The position numbers and the translations under genes are program-made. The notes below the pieces were generated by a model that was not told the DNA's origin, ran no database searches, and saw only the letters and a list, made by a program, of their open reading frames with translations. A stretch of DNA of 9,745 nucleotides. Origin: an uncultured Fidelibacterota bacterium (GTDB taxonomy: Bacteria > Fidelibacterota > Fidelibacteria > Fidelibacterales > Fidelibacteraceae). Position 1 is the stretch's first letter, and each line of letters begins with the position of its first letter. This document shows, piece by piece, positions 1 through 5,957 of this stretch. The stretch spans positions 1 through 9,745 of the forward strand of contig CALMFL010000185.1 of NCBI GenBank assembly GCA_937862595.1, read 5' to 3'.

Positions 1-271
1 GCTTCAAAAACCGTGCCTCGTCCTTGAGCACCTGAAGTTCACTGCGCTGATCCGGGATACTCTCGCCCGCGAGGCCGAAACCGCCCCTCAGGTTCATCCG
101 GCGCCCGGCGCCCCGGCCGAATCCCGTTCCGCGGCCAAAGCCTCTGCCAAGACCCAATCCGCCGCGTACCGGCCCGGCGTATCCCGGACGGTTATATCCG
201 CTGCAAAATCCTTGTCCCCTTCCCGTCATGGACCCTTTTCCTTCCGGTCCCGTTCTGTCTCCTCTTGGCAT
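1..271 (-). CDS. DUF5320-family Gly/Arg-rich protein (C-terminus cut by window edge)
   Basis: Ninety codons are visible from an ATG at 271 and the frame stays open to the window edge. The protein opens MPRGDRTGPEGKGSMTGRGQ, matching the family start 'MP-G-D-GTGP-G-GP-TGRG'. A low-complexity Gly/Arg/Phe tract with repeated G-[LFT]-G-R-G units follows (about residues 35-66). Residues 70-90 then become charged and helix-prone (SELQVLKDEARFLK), the usual start of this family's C-terminal coiled coil. The single visible Cys is C23. The start is supported by a strong AAAGGAGG site at 277-284, five bases before the ATG. It lies 43 bp downstream of the DUF134 gene with no terminator between them, so the two are probably co-transcribed. 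Family function is unknown. The association with MTH1175/NifX-like and Mrp-type proteins is family knowledge, since neither is visible here. Confidence 0.85.
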   Translation of the reverse strand, partial: MPRGDRTGPEGKGSMTGRGQGFCSGYNRPGYAGPVRGGLGLGRGFGRGTGFGRGAGRRMNLRGGFGLAGESIPDQRSELQVLKDEARFLK

Positions 272-314
272 CTCAGCCTCCTTTATTTTAATAATTGATA
301 TTTGATCTGATTTT

Positions 315-725
315 TTACCCCCGGTGCCCGTGACCGTGACGCGCCTCTTTCTCTTCCACGGAGCATTCGGGACATTCCTCGCGCCCGGGCTCAAGGTTCG
401 TTCCCGCCCAGGGCCGGCCGCAGCGGCGGCACCATTGGCGCCCGGACGCCGCGGGGTTCATGCGGATGGCTTTTCCCCCGATCAGCGCGTCGGCGACCTT
501 CTGATGCGCCCGCTTGAGAATATTCCCGAAGGTCTGCCGGGAAATACCCATTTTCTCCGCGGCGGCATCCTGATACAGGTCCTCCAGGTCCGCAAGCCGG
601 AGCGCCTCCAGCTCGTCGGCTTCCAGACGGATCTCTTCCAGATCGGCCATGGGGCGGCCGCGGGGCTTGAAGTAGTCCGCTTCGAAGGCGCCGTAGATCC
701 ATCGTGTTTTATAAGGTCTGGGCAT
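315..725 (-). CDS. DUF134-family HTH protein with C-terminal zinc-binding region
   Basis: A 136-residue protein starting MPRPYKTRWI, the typical DUF134 start. Residues 27-50 are the conserved acidic segment (ADLEEIRLEADELEALRLAD). Residues 53-75 (AAAEKMGISRQTFGNILKRA) form a sigma-70 region-4-like helix-turn-helix, and after it comes the KAI motif. The C-terminal part has two Cys pairs, C99-x2-C102 (followed by GRPW) and C118-x2-C121, expected to bind zinc or another metal. It ends in a His-rich tail (HGHGHRG). The start at 725 is chosen over an in-frame upstream ATG at 878 because the family begins here, because GGAGG lies a few bases upstream, and because a promoter and palindrome occupy 737-785. 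Probably a DNA-binding regulator, possibly of its own operon; its target is inferred, not known. First gene of a two-gene unit with the DUF5320 gene. Confidence 0.9.
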   Translation of the reverse strand: MPRPYKTRWIYGAFEADYFKPRGRPMADLEEIRLEADELEALRLADLEDLYQDAAAEKMGISRQTFGNILKRAHQKVADALIGGKAIRMNPAASGRQWCRRCGRPWAGTNLEPGREECPECSVEEKEARHGHGHRG

Positions 726-736
726 TTTTCCTCCAT

Positions 737-754
737 TATTGGCATATGCCAATA
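737..754. promoter_or_regulatory. Perfect 18-bp palindrome over the DUF134 start site (candidate operator)
   Basis: TATTGGCATATGCCAATA is a perfect inverted repeat. It begins two bases past the -10 element at 757-762, so the expected transcription start (about 750) falls inside it. Its position, symmetry and size are typical of a repressor site. The DUF134 HTH protein encoded just downstream is the obvious candidate binder, but that is inference. Confidence 0.7.
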
Positions 755-756
755 TT

Positions 757-785
757 AATATAGTGTCCCGTTCGGGATATAGCAA
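757..785 (-). promoter_or_regulatory. Sigma-70-type promoter of the DUF134-DUF5320 unit
   Basis: On the minus strand the -35 is TTGCTA (785-780) and the -10 is TATATT (762-757), with exactly 17 bp between them. The spacer itself contains a 12-bp inverted repeat, TCCCG-AA-CGGGA (766-777). The start codon at 725 is preceded by GGAGG. Two different dyads, one between the hexamers and one over the start site, suggest tight or dual control. Confidence 0.7.
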
Positions 786-863
786 CAAAAATAACGGTCC
801 TTTAAATGATAAAATTTCTTCCGTTGAAAGGGACTGTCTTCGTATCCCGGCCCGGGGAAAGTA

Positions 864-883
864 AAAAACTTGCCCCAAGTTTT
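864..883. repeat. 20-nt dyad repeat, copy 1 (AACTTGCCCCAAGTT core)
   Basis: AAAACTTG (865-872) and CAAGTTTT (876-883) form an 8-bp inverted repeat around CCC. The 20-nt unit matches 975-994 at 19 of 20 positions, the one difference falling in the 3-nt centre. It also sits inside a larger dyad, 861-899, in which GTAAAAAAC pairs with GTTTTTTAC and CCCC with GGGG. It lies about 80 bp upstream of the DUF134 -35 element. It could be an upstream regulator site or a weak terminator. Confidence 0.6.
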
Positions 884-974
884 CAGGGGTGTTTTTTACT
901 GAAAAATACCGGGATTTACTGCCTTAAAAACAATAATATCCTTTGTTTATGAGGATCTTATCATTTTTGAGTGG

Positions 975-995
975 AAAAACTTGCCTCAAGTTTTT
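975..995. repeat. 20-nt dyad repeat, copy 2 (AACTTGCCTCAAGTT core)
   Basis: AAAAACTTG (975-983) and CAAGTTTTT (987-995) form a perfect 9-bp inverted repeat around CCT. It starts 111 bp from the equivalent base of copy 1. It is followed on the plus strand by a T-run (to 998) and has a T5 run on the minus strand, so a terminator role in either direction is possible. The near-identical second copy in the same gap favours a sequence-specific site. Confidence 0.6.
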
Positions 996-1024
996 TTTAG
1001 CTCTCCCTCACACTTTTCCGGCAG

Positions 1025-1061
1025 AAAAAAACAAATCCTGCTACGCCAAAGCTTCGCAGGA
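1025..1061 (-). terminator. Terminator of the pgpH-ybeY-corC-mazG operon
   Basis: On the minus strand TCCTGC (1061-1056) pairs with GCAGGA (1041-1036). Inner pairs AGC/GC(T) are separated from this outer stem by mismatches. The stem is followed directly by a U-rich stretch, ATTTGTTTTTTT (1036-1025). It lies about 57 bases past the mazG stop codon (1118-1120). The imperfect palindrome resembles dispersed palindromic elements used as terminators in some genomes. Confidence 0.65.
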
Positions 1062-1067
1062 CAAAAT

Positions 1068-1084
1068 CATCCGCACCGCGGATG
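1068..1084. terminator. Perfect hairpin just downstream of mazG
   Basis: CATCCGC-ACC-GCGGATG is a perfect 7-bp GC-rich stem with a 3-nt loop, 33 bases past the mazG stop. On the minus strand it is followed by ATTTTGT, a weak U-tract. It probably acts with the hairpin at 1036-1061 as a tandem terminator or as a 3'-end stabiliser. Confidence 0.45.
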
Positions 1085-1117
1085 TTGTAAGCGGGTGAAA
1101 CGGCCTGTAACCGTTCC

Positions 1118-1894
1118 CTATGCTTTTCTTTTAGTTTCCTTTTTCTTCACGCCTTCCCAGACGGCATCCAGTTCTTCCAGGGTGGCGTCGCGCATCGTTG
1201 CACCGGCCGCCTTGTAATGGTCCTCGATCGCGGAAAAGCGGCGATAAAATTTCTCGTTGCTGCGTTTCAGCGCCTGCTCGGGATGCAGGTCGTAAAAGCG
1301 GCTGAGGTTCACCAGCGCGAAAAGAATGTCCCCGTATTCGTCCTCGGCTTCCTGCCTATCGCCACCTGCGAGGGCTTCTTTAAATTCGCCGATCTCCTCG
1401 TCCAGTTTTTTCCAGACCTCATCCACATTGTCCCAGTCGAAACCGACGGCCGCGGCCTTCTGCTGCATACGGAAGGAGCGGTGCAACTCGGGCAGGCTTT
1501 TCGGGATCCCGTCAAGGAGATGTTCGCGCGCCTCCTTGCTCTTTTCCTGCTCCCAGATGTCCTTGGCTTCCCGCGGACTGTACTCGCGGTCCCTGGCGAA
1601 GACATGCGGATGGCGGGAAACCATCTTGTTCCGGATCCCGTTCAGAACATCTTCAAAATCGAATTCTCCGTTCTCCTCGGCGATAACGGTCTGGAACACG
1701 ATGTGCAGCAGCACGTCCCCGAGTTCGTATTTCAGCTTGTCCGTCTCCCGCTTCTCAATGGTCTCGACGGCTTCATGCACTTCCTCAATAAAGTAAGGGA
1801 TTAGGGACTCGCGGGTCTGTTCGCGGTCCCAGGGACACCCGTCGGGGGAGCGCAGGCGGCGGACGATGTCGATCAGGTCATCAAATGCTTTCAT
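1118..1894 (-). CDS. mazG: Nucleoside triphosphate pyrophosphohydrolase MazG
   Basis: A 258-residue all-alpha NTP pyrophosphatase that hydrolyses (d)NTPs to NMP and pyrophosphate, cleaning aberrant nucleotides from the pool (role from the family). Two tandem MazG repeats are visible. The N-terminal one opens with the family signature LRSPDGCPWDREQT (about 14-27) and has the metal motif EEVHE (37-41) plus E57-x2-D60. The C-terminal one has EEIGE (166-170) plus E186-x2-D189. Both sets of acidic ligands are intact, and length and order match the E. coli enzyme. A positively charged tail (KKKETKRKA) ends the protein. The ATG at 1894 overlaps the TGA of the CorC-like gene (ATGA), implying translational coupling. 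It is the last gene of the operon, followed by hairpins and a U-tract. Confidence 0.96.
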   Translation of the reverse strand: MKAFDDLIDIVRRLRSPDGCPWDREQTRESLIPYFIEEVHEAVETIEKRETDKLKYELGDVLLHIVFQTVIAEENGEFDFEDVLNGIRNKMVSRHPHVFARDREYSPREAKDIWEQEKSKEAREHLLDGIPKSLPELHRSFRMQQKAAAVGFDWDNVDEVWKKLDEEIGEFKEALAGGDRQEAEDEYGDILFALVNLSRFYDLHPEQALKRSNEKFYRRFSAIEDHYKAAGATMRDATLEELDAVWEGVKKKETKRKA

Positions 1895-3165
1895 TGCGGG
1901 CTCTGTTTCTTTCCGGGACCGGTGATGCGGATCCTCTGGATACGCCGGTTCTTCATTTCGTCAACGATAAAAATATGGTGCTGGTAGCGGAACGAATCGT
2001 GTTTGCCGGGAATGCGGCCGAGGTGATCCATGACGAACCCTCCCAGCGTGTCATAACTGCGCTCTTCGGGAAAGGTGATGTTCAGCACGTCCTCGAGATC
2101 GTCCAGATTGATGGTGGCGTTCACGGCGCATTCGCTTTCCGTGAGCCATTTGACGGGAGAGCGCCGGACCTCGTTCTCGTCCTGGATGTCGCCGACGATC
2201 TCCTCGATCGCATCCTCCAGTGTCACCATGCCGCTGGTGCCGCCGTATTCGTCCACAACGATGGCGATCTTGGTCTTTTTTTCCTGGAACACGCGGATCG
2301 CGTAGTTCACGCTGCATTTTTCGGGAAGGAAGAGCGGCGGATGGATGAGCGCATCGATCTCGCCTTTTTTCTTGCCGTCCAGGTAAGGCAGAATATCCTT
2401 TTCAAAAATAAAGCCGATGATGTTGTCCAGGTCGTTCCGATAGACGGGAAACCGCGCAAAACGCTGGTTGCTGACAAAACTGAGTATTTCGGCAAAGGGC
2501 CGGTCGGCGTCCACGGCGATCATGTCGGGACGGGGGATCATGATCTCGCGCACGCAGGTGTTCGAGGATTCCAGGAGCGAGGTGATCATCTCGATCTCCT
2601 TTTCCTGAAATTCTCCGCGCTCCTCCCCGATCTGGACCAGGGTCTTGATGTCCTCTTCATTGTCGATCAGGGTGTCCTTGCCCACCTTGATGGACCGTTC
2701 GGCGAGTTTCCCGATCACATAGAGGATGATGGTCAGGGGAAAGAAGAGCGCATAGCAGATGCCGATGAACCCGCTCATCCCCAGGCTGACCTTCTGCGTG
2801 TTGCGCAGCGCAATGGTCTTGGGTACGATCTCCCCGAAAACAAGCACGACGCAGGTGATCACGACCACTTCCATAATGGCCGTCAGCATGTGCGACAAGC
2901 CGTAGCGCTGAGAGAGCTGATAGGTGGCCAGGGCCGAGATCGCCGTCAGGGCGATATTGACAAGCGTGTTCCCGATCAGGATCGTTATCAGGAGGCGATG
3001 GGGTTTGTTCAGGAGTTTGAGGGTGCGCCGTGAGGCGGCGCCTTTCAGGTGCCGCAGGGACTCCTTGCGCGTCCCGAAAAGGGCGGTTTCGCTTCCGGAG
3101 AAAAGGCCGGATAAGATCAGCAGGGCAATGAACAGCGCAATATTAAGACTTAATGACATGATCAC
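1891..3165 (-). CDS. CNNM/CBS-domain membrane protein, HlyC/CorC family
   Basis: Up to 424 residues in the full family arrangement. A DUF21/CNNM transmembrane domain (about 5-155) contains SGLFSGSETALF (19-30) and the GEIVPKT motif (111-117). A CBS pair (about 205-325) begins at REIMIPRPDM and contains the hallmark DEYGGTSGMVTLEDA..EEIVGDIQDE (305-330). The CorC_HlyC C-terminal domain spans about 340-417. Family members are linked to Mg2+/Co2+ homeostasis or efflux, so the older 'hemolysin' label is misleading. A GTG at 3165 overlaps the ybeY stop (GTGA), and an ATG at 3159 would give 422 residues. Neither has a good Shine-Dalgarno site, so coupling from ybeY is likely. Its stop overlaps the mazG start. 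Location next to ybeY and pgpH is widely conserved in bacteria. Confidence 0.93.
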   Translation of the reverse strand: MIMSLSLNIALFIALLILSGLFSGSETALFGTRKESLRHLKGAASRRTLKLLNKPHRLLITILIGNTLVNIALTAISALATYQLSQRYGLSHMLTAIMEVVVITCVVLVFGEIVPKTIALRNTQKVSLGMSGFIGICYALFFPLTIILYVIGKLAERSIKVGKDTLIDNEEDIKTLVQIGEERGEFQEKEIEMITSLLESSNTCVREIMIPRPDMIAVDADRPFAEILSFVSNQRFARFPVYRNDLDNIIGFIFEKDILPYLDGKKKGEIDALIHPPLFLPEKCSVNYAIRVFQEKKTKIAIVVDEYGGTSGMVTLEDAIEEIVGDIQDENEVRRSPVKWLTESECAVNATINLDDLEDVLNITFPEERSYDTLGGFVMDHLGRIPGKHDSFRYQHHIFIVDEMKNRRIQRIRITGPGKKQSPQ

Positions 3166-3590
3166 GTATCATAGAATTGGGTTAAAAAGGCATCTTCCTT
3201 CCGGGTCATTTCCCGCCGCTCTTCCTCCGTCGCGTCGTTGAACCCGCAAAGATGGCAGGCGCCGTGGATCAGAACGCGCGCGAATTCGCGGGCCTCGGGT
3301 TCCGAAAATGTTTCCGCGTTCCTGCGGATGCGCTCAGGACTGCAGTACAGCTCCCCTTCCAGAAAAGGTTCTTCGCCGATCGTGAAGCTGATGATATCCG
3401 TGTACACGTCCTGATCGAAATACCGTTTCTTCATTTCCCGGAGATCCTCTTCGCCGACGGCAATGACATTGACTTCGAACGCCTGTTTTCCGAGAGCTTT
3501 CATGACCTTCACGACCAGGCTTCGCGCCCGGGCTTCGGAAAGGGGAAACGCGATCTCGCTTTCGTTGAAAAATTGTACGCTGCGGCTCAT
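3162..3590 (-). CDS. ybeY: Endoribonuclease YbeY (rRNA maturation/ribosome quality control)
   Basis: A 142-residue single-domain UPF0054 protein, a metal-dependent RNase implicated in 16S rRNA 3'-end maturation and 70S quality control. The TDIISFT block (64-70) corresponds to the family's T-D-V-L-S-F. The metal site is H109-G-A-C-H113-L-C-G-F-N-D119: two His, with Asp in place of the third His of the classical HGxLHLxGYDH motif. This H-x3-H-x5-D form is one I associate with Bacteroidota-type YbeY, so it is probably a lineage variant rather than an inactive enzyme. The ATG overlaps the pgpH stop codon by 4 nt (ATGA), and the stop overlaps the downstream GTG start, so the gene lies inside a coupled operon. 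It has no independent Shine-Dalgarno site. Confidence 0.94.
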   Translation of the reverse strand: MSRSVQFFNESEIAFPLSEARARSLVVKVMKALGKQAFEVNVIAVGEEDLREMKKRYFDQDVYTDIISFTIGEEPFLEGELYCSPERIRRNAETFSEPEAREFARVLIHGACHLCGFNDATEEERREMTRKEDAFLTQFYDT

Positions 3591-5896
3591 GCGGTCTCTT
3601 CTTCCGTGGCTTTTTTCTCGTCCTTCCGCTCCTCGTCCTTTTTATCGTCGGGATATGGAATGCGTTCGTGATATAATCCCACCAGCAAGGGATAGATGGC
3701 TTTCTTGATCTTGGTCAGATCCGCAAAGTTCAGCGGACATTCATCGAGCTGTCCCGTGTTCATGCGCTTGCTGATCACGTCGTCGATTTTGGCTTCGATC
3801 GACCGCGGGGTCGCCTTGGGCAGGGAACGCACCGCGGCTTCCGCCGCCTCGACGATCATCAGGAGCCCGGTTTCCTTGGTCCGGGGCTTGGGCCCGGGGT
3901 AGCGGAACTCGTTCTCGTGCAGGGTGCTTTCGTCCGATTCCTGCTTGGCTTTCTGATAGAAATAATCGACGACCATGGTGCCGTGATGCGTCGCAATGAA
4001 ATCCTTGATCACTTCCGGAAGTTTTTCCTGTTCGGCGAGCTCAAGCCCGTTGCGCACATGGCTGATCACCACCTTGGCGGCCATGTGGGGTTTCAGCTGA
4101 TCCAGCTTGTTTGCCCCGTCCCCCTGGTTCTCGACAAAGTACTCGACCTTGGACAGTTTCCCGATATCGTGATAATAGGCCCCGACGCGCGCCAGCAGGC
4201 TGTCCGCCCCGATCTTTTCCGCCGCGGATTCCAGCAGGTTGCCGACGACGATGCTGTGGTTGAACGTGCCCGGCGCTTCCAGCGACAGACGTTTCAGCAG
4301 CGGCCGGTTCATGTCGGACAGCTCCAGCAGCGAGAGATTGGTCGTCACGCCGAATATCCGCTCGATCACCATCATCAGCCCGTTCGTGACCAGAACGGAA
4401 ACGATGGCGTTCCCGAAGGCCAGGGCGGCCAGATTGAGCGTCACGGGAAAAGGATCCAGCGACGAGATGCTGATCGCGGTAATGCTGACCACGTAGCCGA
4501 TAAGGACGAAAAGCAGCGGACGCAGGACGTTTTCGCGGGTCCGGCTGTTCCGCAGGGACATGATCGCCATCATGATGGGGAACACGTGCATCAGGATGAA
4601 ACGGAAGGAACCGCCCATGATGTAGGTCAGGACCAGCAGAACGACCGAGGTTCCCAGCAGCGAGATGCGTTCGTCAAAGAACACCATCAGCAGCATGGCG
4701 GTGATGGTGATGGGGACCAGGACCATGTGCGAGGGCGCGAGCATGGCAACGGCGAAACCGAGCCCGAGACTCAGCCCCATGCAGATGATCAGCAGCAGAA
4801 ACCGCTTGACGTCCGTAAATAAGCGTTTGTCGTACAGGATCATAAAGAGAACGAAGATCATGTACAGAACGGCCATGACCATAATGTCGCCGACTACTTT
4901 CAGGAAGGCGCTGAAGCCTTCGATGCTGGAACTCCGTTTTTCTTCCGTATAATTCAGGGAATAGATCTTCTGGTAGATCTCCGGCGTGATCAGGGTGTTC
5001 GCATCCACGATCTTCTCGTCCTTGAACACCTTTCCCATCACCAGCGGGATGCGGCCGATCACATCGTTCTGGCGTGATCGCGTCCGTTCCTTATCGTAGA
5101 TCAGGTTCGGTTTCACCAGCAGGTGCGCGATGCGGGAGATGAGGATCTTCTGGGAATAGATCTCATAATTCTTGACAAGGTTTTCCGTCAACTGTTCCGT
5201 CGCCATGCCGAGGTCAAAGAGGTTCTTGGCGGTTGCGGGGGTCTCGACGCCCTGGGAGCGGATCGATATCTGGGTCGAGCGGATCGAGTCGATGGGAATA
5301 TCCGTGATCCCGCTTTCGTACAGGGAATTCAGATGCGTGATGAAATTCGCCCGCAGTGCGGAAAGGTCGATGGCTTTGCCTTCCGTCGGCCGGTACAGTT
5401 CGGTATACGGCGTTTCGCCGGTGCGCACGTCAAATTGCTCCATCATCGCATTCACGATCGCAACATAGGCGTTGCTGTCCGTGCGGACCGTTTCGTTCAG
5501 TTTTCCGAAATCGCTTGTGCTGTAGCGCTCAAGGTTCCGGGTCTGGATGGAATGCTGGTATTTCTGATAGCGCTGTTCCAGCGTTTTGGCCATCTGAAAG
5601 AATACCTCGCTGCGTTCGATCTGCTTGCTGACCACCCCGGGGTCCAGGGTGAAAACGTAGGCCACCTTTTTCAGGGCTTCCGCATGTTCCTTTTGAATGA
5701 CGGACTGGGGTTTCAGGATATCGAAATCATAGGGCGCGATGATGTCCGTGCGGGTGATATCCCCCGTCCGGTAACTGTACATGTAGGTTTGTTTCTTGGG
5801 CGCCATCAGGGCGGAGACGATCACCATGAAGACCAGGATTGAAATGGTCCAGACGGATACGTTATTTTTTATGACGGATTTCTTTTTAAATTCCAT
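3587..5896 (-). CDS. pgpH: 7TM-HD cyclic di-AMP phosphodiesterase, PgpH family
   Basis: A 769-residue membrane protein. Order: one N-terminal TM helix (13-32); a large extracytoplasmic 7TMR-HDED sensor domain (about 35-325); seven TM helices (about 334-355, 364-388, 391-407, 411-428, 431-447, 459-478, 488-512); and a cytoplasmic HD domain (about 541-690). HD ligands visible are H547 (FNHS), H576-D577 (YYHDIGK), H613 (ISHVRNG) and H637-H638 (ATHHGT). The last acidic ligand, usually Asp in an 'LAD..EAA' block, is Glu here (E683 in MIVEAAEAA). The tail after 750 is a Lys/Glu-rich disordered segment. Family members degrade c-di-AMP to pApA. The start is supported by GAGGT before the ATG at 5896. 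The gene is 61 bp after recJ and overlaps ybeY by 4 nt; pgpH-ybeY adjacency is conserved in many phyla. Confidence 0.93.
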   Translation of the reverse strand: MEFKKKSVIKNNVSVWTISILVFMVIVSALMAPKKQTYMYSYRTGDITRTDIIAPYDFDILKPQSVIQKEHAEALKKVAYVFTLDPGVVSKQIERSEVFFQMAKTLEQRYQKYQHSIQTRNLERYSTSDFGKLNETVRTDSNAYVAIVNAMMEQFDVRTGETPYTELYRPTEGKAIDLSALRANFITHLNSLYESGITDIPIDSIRSTQISIRSQGVETPATAKNLFDLGMATEQLTENLVKNYEIYSQKILISRIAHLLVKPNLIYDKERTRSRQNDVIGRIPLVMGKVFKDEKIVDANTLITPEIYQKIYSLNYTEEKRSSSIEGFSAFLKVVGDIMVMAVLYMIFVLFMILYDKRLFTDVKRFLLLIICMGLSLGLGFAVAMLAPSHMVLVPITITAMLLMVFFDERISLLGTSVVLLVLTYIMGGSFRFILMHVFPIMMAIMSLRNSRTRENVLRPLLFVLIGYVVSITAISISSLDPFPVTLNLAALAFGNAIVSVLVTNGLMMVIERIFGVTTNLSLLELSDMNRPLLKRLSLEAPGTFNHSIVVGNLLESAAEKIGADSLLARVGAYYHDIGKLSKVEYFVENQGDGANKLDQLKPHMAAKVVISHVRNGLELAEQEKLPEVIKDFIATHHGTMVVDYFYQKAKQESDESTLHENEFRYPGPKPRTKETGLLMIVEAAEAAVRSLPKATPRSIEAKIDDVISKRMNTGQLDECPLNFADLTKIKKAIYPLLVGLYHERIPYPDDKKDEERKDEKKATEEETA

Positions 5897-5923
5897 AGCT
5901 ACCTCAACAGATCATTACAGGAA

Positions 5924-5950
5924 AATATAACACTTTCATGATGCAATCAA
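5924..5950 (-). promoter_or_regulatory. Possible weak promoter in the recJ-pgpH gap
   Basis: The 61-bp gap is AT-rich. It holds TTGATT (5950-5945) and TATATT (5929-5924) with a 15-bp spacer, which is shorter than ideal. It would let pgpH and its coupled genes be expressed apart from recJ. No terminator hairpin is visible in the gap, so read-through from recJ is equally possible. Confidence 0.3.
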
Positions 5951-5957
5951 TGAAAAC

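Noticed and set aside
726..878. N-terminal extension of the DUF134 protein to an upstream ATG at 878
   Set aside because: The family starts at MPRPYK with a good GGAGG site. The extension would translate across the promoter and both palindromes.
981..1217. Small plus-strand open frame of 78 codons over the mazG terminator region
   Set aside because: It runs through the terminator hairpins and the antisense end of mazG. It has no ribosome-binding site and low-complexity Ser/Phe composition.
1885..3033. Long plus-strand open frame (382 codons) opposite the CorC-like gene
   Set aside because: It is the antisense shadow of a well-conserved gene. Its product is rich in Asp/His/Gly repeats typical of reverse-complemented GC-biased codons and shows no family motif.
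3917..4822. Plus-strand open frame (301 codons) opposite pgpH, very rich in His, Gln and Asp
   Set aside because: Antisense of the PgpH membrane and HD segments. The odd composition is a consequence of reversing hydrophobic codons.
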